Shown here: one piece after another, positions 1 through 10,384 of the stretch
How the letters are laid out: each line of letters opens with the position of its first letter
Numbering within the stretch: the first letter of the stretch is position 1
Assembly: GCF_019063845.1 (NCBI RefSeq)
Contig: NZ_CP077683.1
Coordinates: 3,154,501-3,218,500, forward strand
Source of the DNA: Geomonas subterranea
Lineage (GTDB): Bacteria > Desulfobacterota > Desulfuromonadia > Geobacterales > Geobacteraceae
Length of the DNA stretch: 64,000 nucleotides
Direction: 5' to 3'
Translations under genes and position numbers: made by a program
Notes under the pieces: generated by a model
The model's database searches: none
The model's input: only the letters and a program-made list of their open reading frames with translations
Told to the model about the DNA's origin: nothing

Positions 1-678
1 CCTTCAATTGAGTCTCTGTTCCCCGGCGCCAGATCCATGATCGTCATGGCGTTTCGGGAACTCGCGGCATGCGAAAGCTCAAGCCCACAGATGGCAATGA
101 GCGCCAGGCTCGATCTCATGGAATTTTCCCGTTCCGCCTGTTACCGTATGGGCCGCTTTGTGGAAGGTACGCTCGGCAGCCCCGCCATGACCGTTCCAGT
201 CGGATATCCGATGGATTTCAACACCCCCGGAAAGATCGGAGTAGGTGAAGTGTCGTTGCGTCATGCTGCTGTCGCCGCGGGACTAGGCACCTTTGGCCGC
301 CACAATTTGGTTGTTCATCCTCGCTTCGGGACCAGGGTGATTTTCACGGCAATACTTACCAAACTTGAACTTGCGCCGGATGTGCCCGTGGAAATCAATT
401 CCTGCACCGACTGCGGACTGTGCGTGAGCAACTGCCCTGCAGGTGCACTCGACGATGCGGGAAAGACTGAAGTGCGGAAATGTCTAGGAAAGAGTCAGCC
501 ATTCGGAATGGGGGCCAATATCGCTTTCTGGTCCCGCTATGGTGATGCGACCCGCGACGAGCAGAAGGCGATGCTCCAGAGTCCGGAGTACTTAAGCCTG
601 TACCAGGCAGGTTCCATTGGCTATCAATATTACTGCTTTCGCTGCTTCTCGGTGTGCCCGATTGGCCTCAGAAATTAA
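1..678 (+). CDS. QueG-like 4Fe-4S protein, 5' end outside window
   Basis: The frame is open to the left edge of the window, so the first ATG inside it (37) is probably internal and the gene is 5'-partial. The visible part resembles the C-terminal half of epoxyqueuosine reductase-like (QueG/reductive dehalogenase-related) proteins: an (ARS)MIVMAF strand, then a ferredoxin-type cluster CTDCGLCVSNCP encoded near 403-438, and a second cysteine group CFRCFSVCP at the extreme C-terminus. Two 4Fe-4S clusters are typical of this family. The protein stops just after the second cluster and lacks the HEAT-like tail of true QueG, so it is more likely a QueG-related redox protein than the tRNA-modifying enzyme. 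The flavoprotein gene follows 54 bases downstream on the same strand, which suggests co-transcription. Family membership is fairly sure; the substrate is unknown. Confidence 0.7.
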   Translation, partial: PSIESLFPGARSMIVMAFRELAACESSSPQMAMSARLDLMEFSRSACYRMGRFVEGTLGSPAMTVPVGYPMDFNTPGKIGVGEVSLRHAAVAAGLGTFGRHNLVVHPRFGTRVIFTAILTKLELAPDVPVEINSCTDCGLCVSNCPAGALDDAGKTEVRKCLGKSQPFGMGANIAFWSRYGDATRDEQKAMLQSPEYLSLYQAGSIGYQYYCFRCFSVCPIGLRN

Positions 679-732
679 ACGCCAGGTTCATGTGCCGGCA
701 AAGTTAACGGAACAATGAACCCAGGAGGGAAA

Positions 733-1806
733 ATGAAGACTCTGTTCGACCCGATCACCATTGCCGGAATGAAGCTGAAGAACCGTTTTTTTCGCTCAGC
801 CACCTACGACGGATTCTCCGACGACAAGGGGCACCCCACTGCAAGACTCTACAAGACTTACGAGGATCTCGCTAAGGGGGGGGTGGGGACCATCATCACC
901 GGTCTCACCTCGGTGAGCGATGCGGAGCAGTTGGAAAGCGGCCAGATGTCCTTCCGCGACGATTCTTTCAGCGCCGAGTACCGGACCATGACGGACGCCG
1001 TGCACAACCACGGAGCCGCAATTATCCTCCAACTCGCCTTTTTGGGGTCACAGTGCTACTCCCCTGCCGGGGACAAAACAATTTGGGGTCCCAGTGCCGT
1101 CAAAGATGTTGCCTTTGAGAAAACGCCACGGGAAATGAGCAGGGAGGAGATCGCCCGCATGCAGGAGGACTTCGCAATGGGGGCCCTGAGAGCGAAGCAG
1201 GCCGGATTCGACGGGGTTCAGCTGCACATGGCGCACGGGTATCTGCTGAGCCGGTTCTTGACTCCCTACTACAACCGCCGCAGCGACGAATACGGCGGCT
1301 CCATCGAGAACAGGGGGCGGGCGCTCTTCGAAACCTACTGCGCGGTACGCGAAAAGGTGGGACCGGCGTACCCAGTGCTGATCAAGATCAACAGCGAAGA
1401 CTTTATTGAACAGGGGATGACCTTCGATGAGTGCCGGTTTGTCTGCAGAAGGCTCGTCGAACTGGGGATAGACGCCATTGAGGTCAGCGGAGGATATGCG
1501 TCGTCACCGCCGAGCGCGGGTCCCTGCCGAAAGGAAGAGGGGTACTTTGGCTCGTCTGCCGAGCACCTCGCACAGGAGCTCCCGGTTCCGGTGATCGCGG
1601 TTGGAGGAAACCGCGACTTCGACGCCATGACCGAATTTATCCAGCACACGGGGGTCACCGCAGCATCCCTGTCCCGGCCGCTGATCCGCGAGCCCAACCT
1701 GGTTGAACGCTGGCAAGGAGGAGACCGCCGTCGCGCGCTTTGCATTTCCTGCAACAGATGTTTCAAGCTGAACGGGACCGCTTGCGTGTTCAGCGCTGAA
1801 GCATAG
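733..1806 (+). CDS. NADH:flavin oxidoreductase, Old Yellow Enzyme family
   Basis: This is a 357-residue FMN-dependent TIM-barrel oxidoreductase of the OYE family, which reduces activated C=C bonds such as enones or enoates. It begins with the family opening LFDPITIAGMKLKNRFFRSAT. It has the HMAHGYLLSRFLTPYYNRRSDEYGG active-site segment (split here around HMAHGYLLSRFL and RRSDEYGGS), with the His/His-type substrate site represented by H-M-A-H, and a C-terminal phosphate-binding region VIAVGGN. Start 733 is chosen over the in-frame ATG at 715 because AGGAGG lies at 723-728, between the two. The C-terminus carries C337, C340, C343 and C351, resembling the Fe-S ligand set of 2,4-dienoyl-CoA reductases, but the FAD/NADPH domains of that subfamily are missing. 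It is probably in an operon with the Fe-S protein upstream. Confidence 0.85.
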   Translation: MKTLFDPITIAGMKLKNRFFRSATYDGFSDDKGHPTARLYKTYEDLAKGGVGTIITGLTSVSDAEQLESGQMSFRDDSFSAEYRTMTDAVHNHGAAIILQLAFLGSQCYSPAGDKTIWGPSAVKDVAFEKTPREMSREEIARMQEDFAMGALRAKQAGFDGVQLHMAHGYLLSRFLTPYYNRRSDEYGGSIENRGRALFETYCAVREKVGPAYPVLIKINSEDFIEQGMTFDECRFVCRRLVELGIDAIEVSGGYASSPPSAGPCRKEEGYFGSSAEHLAQELPVPVIAVGGNRDFDAMTEFIQHTGVTAASLSRPLIREPNLVERWQGGDRRRALCISCNRCFKLNGTACVFSAEA

Positions 1807-1868
1807 AGGCTTGCTACGTCTGATGATCTACAGGTACAAAAGACGCCGTCAAGCTCCCGCTGAATTTC

Positions 1869-2072
1869 TCAGGCTGCGGCAGATGTCTGCCGCAGTCTGT
1901 TGATGTCTCTCAAGGGAGGCGCACCAAAGAGACGGCCGTACTCGCGGCAGAACTGCGAAGCACTCTCGTACCCCACGTTGAAAGCTGCCGTTGTAGCATC
2001 GAGGCGCTCAGCCAGCATCAGGCGCCGGGCCTCGTTCAGGCGCAGCATTTTCTGGTACTGCAGCGGACTCAT
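1869..2072 (-). pseudogene. AraC-family regulator remnant (C-terminal part only)
   Basis: The 67 codons match the second helix-turn-helix of AraC/XylS-type regulators, running from [20 protein letters not shown] to the normal C-terminal end around [12 protein letters not shown]. The ligand-binding domain and first HTH are missing. Homology appears to stop at the ATG, close to where a flavodoxin fragment begins on the other strand (2087). It is almost certainly non-functional. Confidence 0.8.
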
Positions 2073-2086
2073 GGCGGTCAGGGTCC

Positions 2087-2308
2087 ATGCCCATGGCAGT
2101 CTTCACCTTTCTGGAAGGATATGACTTCTCTGGAAAGACCATCATCCCGTTCTGCACCCACGAAGGGAGTGGCATGGGACGCAGCGAGAACGATATCCGC
2201 AAGGTTTGCCCGGCGGCAACGGTGTTGAGGGGGCTCCCCATCGTGGGCGGCAGCGTTCGGACTGCGGAGGATGCGATCCGGAAATGGCTCGGGCTCCCGC
2301 GTCCGTAA
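2087..2308 (+). pseudogene. flavodoxin remnant (C-terminal part only)
   Basis: The 73 codons correspond to the C-terminal half of a flavodoxin-like protein of the kind annotated beside AraC regulators. They contain [19 protein letters not shown], the FCTHEGSGMGRS loop, and a terminal helix ending KWLGLPRP. The N-terminal FMN phosphate-binding loop is missing and no ribosome binding site precedes the ATG. The fragment starts at the point where the divergent araC remnant ends, so both genes look truncated at their 5' ends by one event. Confidence 0.75.
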
Positions 2309-2629
2309 AGCGTGAACTGCCGTATCCAACCTCTTATGAGCTTTCTTCCCGCGCTCTGTTGCCGCTGACACATTTCACTCCTTCCCAGTCGCGTCGACTC
2401 GTACGGAGTTTCATCCTCTCCTACCATCTACCATGCTGCCCACCACCAACAACTCCGCATTCGCCCGCCCTTGACTTGCGACAAACTTACGAGTATTCTC
2501 GCACACCGGATCCCGACGATCTCCCCTCGCCCCTGCGCCTCCCACTGAGGGATAGGGAATGTGGACGCTAGACGACGGGAGATTGCGACACCACGTGTTA
2601 CGGGTAAAGGACGTTGAATGGAGGTGGGG
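2309..2629. other. Intergenic region with the lexA promoter
   Basis: There is no convincing gene here. The left part is remnant DNA behind the flavodoxin fragment. The right part carries the lexA promoter and candidate operator (2471-2501) and about 125 bases of leader before the lexA start. Confidence 0.5.
2471..2501 (+). promoter_or_regulatory. lexA-imuB-dnaE2 promoter with overlapping palindrome
   Basis: The -35 TTGACT (2471-2476), a 17-base spacer and the -10 TATTCT (2494-2499) form a good sigma-70 promoter. A palindrome CGAG-TATT-CTCG (2490-2501) covers the -10 element, which suits an operator. Autoregulation by the LexA encoded just downstream is the natural inference. The motif is not the E. 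coli-type CTGT-N8-ACAG box. Confidence 0.6.
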
Positions 2630-3373
2630 ATGACGCCTAAACAGAAGAGGGTGCTTGATTTCATCCTGGCTTTCGTGGACCACCACGGCTACCAGCCTTC
2701 GCAGATGGAGATCGCGCAGGGGTGCGGCTTCGAGTCCCTGGGAACGGTGCAGCACTACCTCCGCTCGCTGGAACGACACGGGCACCTGGCGCGCCAGGCT
2801 AATGCCAAGCGGGGGCTGCAGTTGGCGGCATCGACTGCTGGGACGCTGGACAGACAAAAGGCAAATCCCCCCAGTCCCCCCTTCGCAAAGGGGGGAACGC
2901 GTACGACACCTTCACGTGCAAAAAAGGGGGGGGGTACGGCGGGGGCTTTTGGACAGGGGGGAAATGTAAGTTTCCTGGAACTGCCACTGGTGGGTATCGT
3001 GGCGGCGGGAAAGCCGGTGCACGCTTTTGAATTGGCGGACGCCATCGAGGTCCCCTCCGCCATGGCGGGGCCGGGGAACGTGGTCTACGAGGTACGCGGC
3101 GATTCAATGGTCGAGATGGGGATCATGGACGGCGATTACGTGGCGGTACACCCGCAGTCGGTCGCGGAAAACGGCCAGACGGTGATCGCGGAGGTGAACG
3201 GCTCGATAACCATCAAGAAGTACCTGCGCAAGGGAAATACCATCCAGCTTGTCCCCGCCAACTCGGCGATGAGCCCCATCACGGTTACCGAAGAGGACGA
3301 GTTTCATATCAGGGGAGTGTTGGTGGGCTCCATGAGGTTTTATCGCAAGTGGACCGGGAAATCCTCCACATAA
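2630..3373 (+). CDS. lexA: LexA-type SOS repressor with in-frame repeat insertion
   Basis: This SOS repressor is inactivated by RecA-stimulated self-cleavage. The N-terminal winged HTH (residues 1-65) contains SQMEIAQGCGFESLGTVQHYL. The C-terminal protease domain has cleavage site A126-G127 in VAAGKP, nucleophile S159 in RGDSM and general base K196 in ITIKK, all conserved. The start at 2630 is preceded by GGAGG (2620-2624); the ATG at 2618 overlaps that site and is less likely. The protein is 247 residues against about 200 for typical LexA. The excess is a Pro/Gly/Lys-rich linker (residues 78-112) encoded by a palindromic repeat (2863-2965). The imuB start overlaps the 3' end, so this is the first gene of the mutagenesis operon. 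A second lexA elsewhere in the genome is likely but not visible here. Confidence 0.92.
   Translation: MTPKQKRVLDFILAFVDHHGYQPSQMEIAQGCGFESLGTVQHYLRSLERHGHLARQANAKRGLQLAASTAGTLDRQKANPPSPPFAKGGTRTTPSRAKKGGGTAGAFGQGGNVSFLELPLVGIVAAGKPVHAFELADAIEVPSAMAGPGNVVYEVRGDSMVEMGIMDGDYVAVHPQSVAENGQTVIAEVNGSITIKKYLRKGNTIQLVPANSAMSPITVTEEDEFHIRGVLVGSMRFYRKWTGKSST
2863..2965. repeat. MITE-like palindromic repeat inside lexA
   Basis: This 103-base GC-rich element has imperfect terminal inverted repeats, AAATCCCCCCAGTCC at the left and GGACAGGGGGGAAAT at the right. An internal stem-loop CCCCCCTT-CGCA-AAGGGGGG lies at 2876-2895. The left 40 bases recur almost identically near 20858-20897, upstream of murD. The insertion keeps the lexA frame. 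Confidence 0.75.
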
Positions 3374-4599
3374 CCGTGCCCGCCTTTCCCATCGCGCTGG
3401 CACGGGTGATCCATTCGCAGTTGCGCGGTCGCCCCGTGGCGGTGGCCCCGCTCAACTCGGAGCGCGCCCTGCTGCAGTCGGTTTCATCGGAGGCTGCCGC
3501 CGAGGGGGTGCATGTGGGGACGCCGATTTATCACGCCCGCAGGTCCTGCCCGTCGCTCATCGTCATCGCGCCGGATCCGCACCTGATGGCCAGGGGGAGC
3601 CAGGCGCTCATGGAGCTCTCGGCGGAGTTCACCCCCATGGTCGAACCGGGGGCGGGACGGGTCTTCCTGGACGTGACGGCATCGAGAAGACTCTTCGGCC
3701 CGGCGCGCGACGTGGCGGCGCGCCTGGAGAAGTCCATCGCGGGCGAACTCGGGCTGGAGGCGATGGCCGGGACGGGGGGCAACAAGCTGGTGTCGCGGGT
3801 CGCGGCGGACACCATGCGGGAGCCGGGAGTATATGACGTCTTCCACGGCGCCGAGCGTCCTTTCCTGGCGCCGTTCCCGGTGTCGGTGTTGCCCGGCGTG
3901 GGGGAGTCGCGGCAGACGCTCCTCTTTCGTGATCTCAACCTGAAACTGGTGCAAGAGGTCGCGGCGCTCTCGGTACCGCAACTGCGGCTGGCCGTGGGGC
4001 CGTTCGCGCCCCTCTTGCACGACCGGGCCTGCGGCATCGACCGCTCTCCCGTGCAGCCGCCGCGCATGTCGACGGAGATCGTCGAGGAAGGGCTTTTGGA
4101 GCAGGAGGAGAACGACGACGCCATCTTGCTTTCGGAGCTGCTGCGGCTGGTGGAAGGATGCGGCCTGAGGTTGCGGCGTCTGCGCAAGGGGGCACGCAAG
4201 ATCACGCTCTCGGTCATATACGCGGACGGCGTCACACAGCAGGGGAAGAAGGTGTTGCCGGTGCCGGCGTCGCTGGATCTGCCGCTGCTTGCGGCCGTGG
4301 AGGAGCTCTTCTTCGCCACCTGCAAGAGGCGTCAGCGGGTGAAGAGTCTGCGGCTGAGCTGTGACCAGGTGGCGGAGGATGCGGGGCAGATGGATCTCTT
4401 TGCGGTCGTGCCGGCGCAAGTGTCCAGGAAGGAGAGCGACCTGCAGGAGACGCTGGATCTCTTGCGGGAAAAGCACGGAAAAAACGCGGTGCGCTGGGGG
4501 AAGGGGCTCGCGGCGCGCCGTGAGGTCACGGTCGCCAGCGAGGCGCCGCCGGAATGGGATCCGGAGCAGAACAAGTACATGACGGTCACTAAAAACTAA
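3349..4599 (+). CDS. imuB: ImuB-like Y-family polymerase homologue (catalytically degenerate)
   Basis: This 416-residue Y-family polymerase fold protein is the adaptor of the ImuB-DnaE2 translesion mutasome. It starts with GTG inside the end of lexA (25-base overlap, translational coupling). The family start DREILH is kept, but the metal-binding positions are gone: the first motif reads HITVPAF where active polymerases have D-x-D/N-x-FFA, and the second reads EPGAGRVFLDVT where they have DEAYLDVT. The helix-hairpin-helix (LPGVGES) and little-finger regions follow. QMDLF at residues 347-351 is a textbook beta-clamp-binding pentapeptide. Loss of catalytic acids plus a clamp motif beside dnaE2 is the ImuB signature. 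No imuA lies between lexA and this gene. Confidence 0.88.
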   Translation: MDREILHITVPAFPIALARVIHSQLRGRPVAVAPLNSERALLQSVSSEAAAEGVHVGTPIYHARRSCPSLIVIAPDPHLMARGSQALMELSAEFTPMVEPGAGRVFLDVTASRRLFGPARDVAARLEKSIAGELGLEAMAGTGGNKLVSRVAADTMREPGVYDVFHGAERPFLAPFPVSVLPGVGESRQTLLFRDLNLKLVQEVAALSVPQLRLAVGPFAPLLHDRACGIDRSPVQPPRMSTEIVEEGLLEQEENDDAILLSELLRLVEGCGLRLRRLRKGARKITLSVIYADGVTQQGKKVLPVPASLDLPLLAAVEELFFATCKRRQRVKSLRLSCDQVAEDAGQMDLFAVVPAQVSRKESDLQETLDLLREKHGKNAVRWGKGLAARREVTVASEAPPEWDPEQNKYMTVTKN

Positions 4600-4768
4600 G
4601 GTATTAACAGGGATAAAGGGGATAAAAGGGATAACGGAAAAACCAGACTTCTGGTTAAGACCTAACGGCCACGTCCTTAAACCTCCCCCTCCCTGGCCCT
4701 CCCCCTCCGGGGGCGGAGCCCGTGTTCATCCCTTGTATCCCTTTTATCCCTGTCAATTAGGTTTCCTG
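4600..4768. repeat. Intergenic inverted repeat between imuB and dnaE2
   Basis: The left arm has repeated GGGATAA(A) units (about 4610-4636). The right arm (about 4727-4757) has their complements ATCCCTT, ATCCCTTTTATCCCTG. Between the arms lies CCTCCCCCTCCCTGGCCCTCC followed by a GGGGGCGGAG-type stem (about 4681-4719). A close relative of this central part occurs at 55605-55645. It splits an operon that is otherwise tightly packed. Confidence 0.6.
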
Positions 4769-5299
4769 ATGTTCGTCCATCTCCACGTACATTCATCCCT
4801 CTCTCCCAACTGGGGCGTCCACTCGCCGGAGGCGCTGTGCGCGGAGGCGGCGCGCCTTGGCTTCGATACGCTCGCTCTCACGGACCGCAACGGGCTTTAC
4901 GGGGTGCCACGCTTTCTCGACGCGGCGCGCGAGGCGGGCATCTCCCCCATCATCGGCACGGAGGCGGTGACGGAACAAAATCGCGCGGTGCTGCTCGCGG
5001 CTGACCAGGAGGGGTACGCCAACATCTCGCGCCTCCTCTCGGACCTCCACTGCGACAACTCTTTCGACCTCTGCCAAGCGCTCTCCCGCTACCGGCACGG
5101 CGTAATCGTCGTGAGCGACGACCGGCGCCTGCTATCTGCGTTGAAGCGGGTATCGGAGGATGGGCTTTTCGTGGAACTGTCGCCTGGACACGACATGCAC
5201 AGCGCACTGGCGCTGTCGCGGGAACTGCGGCTGCCGGCGGTGGCGACGGCGAGGGCTGTCCTTCGCGCTGCGCGCTGCGCACCAGGGTCCCATGCGGCC

Positions 5300-5420
5300 G
5301 ACACCCTCACCCCGACCCTCTCCCAGGGGGAGAGGGAGGATGGGGACGAGTCCCATCACGTGGTTCAGGGAACAGGGGTAAAGGGGACAGGCACCTGGCG
5401 GAGCCAGTCCCCTTTACGGG
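5300..5420. repeat. Two palindromic repeats inside dnaE2
   Basis: The first unit (about 5302-5338) contains CCCTCTCCC-AGG-GGGAGAGGG. Relatives occur at 14805-14860 and 41335-41378. The second (5378-5417) is a near-perfect hairpin, GTAAAGGGGACAGGC...CCAGTCCCCTTTAC. Both are translated in frame into a low-complexity insert of DnaE2. Confidence 0.65.
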
Positions 5421-7877
5421 GGGATATCGGCGACTTCCACTTGCACCGGGTGCTGCGGGCCATTCACCTCAACACGAAACTGTCCCGACTGACGCCGGAC
5501 CTGACGGCATCGGAGTCGGATGTGCTCTTCTCTCCGAACCAGATGGCGGAGTTCTTCCCGCACTGCCCGGAGGCGCTCCAGAACTCGCTGCGCATCGCTA
5601 CCATGTGCCGCCGGGATTGGGACCTCTCCACCACCATCTTCCCCGCCTTCCGCGGGCTGGGCAACGACGACGCCTTCGAGACGCTCAACCAGCGCGCGCG
5701 GGAGGGGGCCCTCTGGCGCTACGGGTCCATCGCGCCCGACGTGGAGGCGCGCCTCGCCAAGGAACTCGCCATCATCCGCGACAAGGGGTTCGCCCACTAC
5801 TTCCTGGTGGTGGAGGAGATCACCCGGCAGTCCCAGCGCACCTGCGGCAGGGGGAGCGCGGCGGCGTCGCTGGTCGCCTACTGCCTCGGCATCACCCACG
5901 TCGATCCCATCCGCCACAACCTCTTCTTCGAACGATTCCTGAACGAGGGACGCAGCGACCCTCCCGACATCGACGTGGACTTTCCCTGGGATGAACGCGA
6001 CGCCATCCTCGACTTCGCCTTCGCCCGCTACGGCGCGAGACGCGCGGCGATGGTGGCGAACCAGGTGGGGTTCAAGGGGAGGTCGGCCCTGCGCGAGGTG
6101 GCCAAGGTCTACGGGCTGCCCGACTTCGAGATCAAGGAGATGACGGAACGCATCTCCGGTTTCTGGCGCGCGGAACAAAGCGCGGCCGCGATGTCCGGGC
6201 ACCCGCTGTTCCAGGGGGAGACGCTCTCGCGTGACTGGCAGGAGATCGTCGCCACGGCGCGCCACCTGAACGGTCAGTTGCGCCACCTCTCGCTGCACTG
6301 CGGGGGGCTCGTCATCGTCCCCGACGAGATCCGCAGGTACGTTCCGGTGGAGATTTCGCACAAGGGGCTCCCCCTGATCCAGTGGGAGAAGGACCAGGCC
6401 GAGGACGCAGGGCTGGTGAAGATCGACATCCTCGGGAACCGATCGCTCGCGGTGATCCGGGACGCAATGGCCGCGGTGAAGGAACAGACAGGGATCGAAA
6501 TCGACTACGCGAGCTGGCGCCCCCTGGATGACGGCCGGACCCAGAGCCTGATGCGCCGGGGACTCACCATCGGCTGCTTTTACCTTGAATCCCCCTCGGT
6601 GCGCCTGCTGCTAAGAAAGATCTGGAGTTCGACGGCGCCGCCGGAGACCTTCGCCATCGACCTCTTCGAGGTGCTGGTGCAGGCGTCCTCGATCATCCGT
6701 CCCGCCGCCAACAGTTTCATCCAGGAGTACGTGGCCAGGATGCAGGGTAAGAAATGGTCGCACCTGCACCCGCTGCTGGAACCGGTCCTCGGGGAGACGC
6801 TTGGCATCGCCATCTACCAGGAACAGATCACGCAGATCGCCATGGAACTGGCCGGTTTCTCTGCCAGCGAAGGGGACCTGCTCAGGAAGGTGATCACCAA
6901 GAAGCACCGGGAGAAGAGACTTGCCGATTTCCGGGCCAAGTTCATCGCGGGAGGAAAGGAGCGGGGCGTCACGGAACCGGTGCTGGACGCGATCTGGGAG
7001 CAGATCCTCTCCTTCGCCGGATATTCCTTCTGCAAGCCGCACTCGGCGAGCTACGCCCTGTTGAGTGCCAAGGCGGCCTACATGAAGGCGAACCACCCCG
7101 CGCAGTTCATCGCGGCGGTCATCTCCAACCAGGGGGGGTATTACTCGCCATTCGCCTACCTATCGGAGGGGCGCAGGCTGGGGCTCACCATACTGCCGCC
7201 GGACATCAACGAGAGCGACTACCACTACACGGGCTTCGAGAAAACGCTGCGGATCGGGTTGATGCAGATCGACGGGCTGACCCGGGAGGGGGCGCAGCGG
7301 CTCCTCAAGGAGCGCCGGGAGGGGGCCTTCACGTCGTTCCAGGATTTCCTGCGCCGGGCCAGCGTACAGCGGGCGGACGCGGAGCGGCTGGTGAAGGCGG
7401 GATGCTTCGACGCAGTGGAGGGGGAACAAAGGCGACCAGCGCTCTTGTGGGAACTGCTCCATTTCCAGCAGCAGGCGACGGCGCTCCTTTTCGAACAGAA
7501 AACCGAGCTCCCCACGCCACCCCCCTACGACGCGGAGACGGTCTTGAGGCAGGAAGTGGAGGCGCTCGGCTTCCTGGCCTCGCGGCACCCGCTCACCTTG
7601 TACAAGGCACAGTGGCAGAGGCACAGGCCCATCAAGGCGTCGGAGCTGATCAAACATTCGGGGAAGTGGGTGACCATGGTGGGATGGTGGATCACGACCA
7701 AGACGGTGGAAGACAAGCACGGCCGCCCCATGGAGTTCGTGTCGTTCGAGGACGTGACGGCGATCTTCGACGCCACGTTTTTCCCGGACATCTATGCCCG
7801 CTTTTGCCGCAAGCTGTCGCAGCGCCGTCCCTACCTCATAAAAGGGGTGGTCGAGGAGGAGTTCGGCGTGGCCACCA

Positions 7878-10037
<2,160 letters not shown>

Positions 10038-10171
10038 CGTCAAGGGGAACTCCGACTTAGCGTGCGCCACAGGGGCGGCCTGGTTTGGACAAAAAGGCCA
10101 TTGTGAACCTATCGGATAAATCTGCGGATGCTTGAGGGAGAGGGGGGGATAGAGGCGAAAAAGGGAGGGAA

Positions 10172-10311
10172 TCCCCCCCTCCCCTTGCGGGAGCGGGTAC
10201 GGAGTGGGGGAGAGTGCCACCATTACCGTGCTTGCGGCTTCGCCCCCCCTGCCCCCTCCTGCCTCCTGGGGACAAAGCTCTTCGGCGCGCAGGGCCGTCA
10301 AGGGAGGGGGA
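10172..10311. repeat. Paired stem-loop repeat, copy 1
   Basis: The element runs from CCCCCTCCCCTTGCGGGAG, through a GTGGGGGAGAGTGCCACCAT core and a CGGCTTCGCCCCCCC segment, to GTCAAGGGAGGGGG. The order of parts is the same as at 23535-23641 and 49589-49690. This copy has extra sequence before the last stem. Confidence 0.7.
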
Positions 10312-10325
10312 AAGGCCAACCCGAC

Positions 10326-10359
10326 AAAAAAAGGCCCGGCTCCCTCGCGGGGCCGGGCC
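10326..10359 (-). terminator. ftsZ intrinsic terminator
   Basis: The stem GGCCCGGC/GCCGGGCC (10333-10340 with 10352-10359) has an 11-base loop and, on the minus strand, is followed by seven T residues. It lies 25 bases beyond the ftsZ stop and ends the dcw cluster. Confidence 0.9.
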
Positions 10360-10384
10360 TTGTCGTTTCGTCTGCGGGCCGGTG

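Larger units (their letters stand above)
10038..10384. other. Non-coding gap between ftsZ and the kinase gene
   Basis: It holds the ftsZ terminator at the right, copy 1 of the paired stem-loop repeat in the middle and the kinase upstream region at the left. No gene is seen. Confidence 0.6.
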
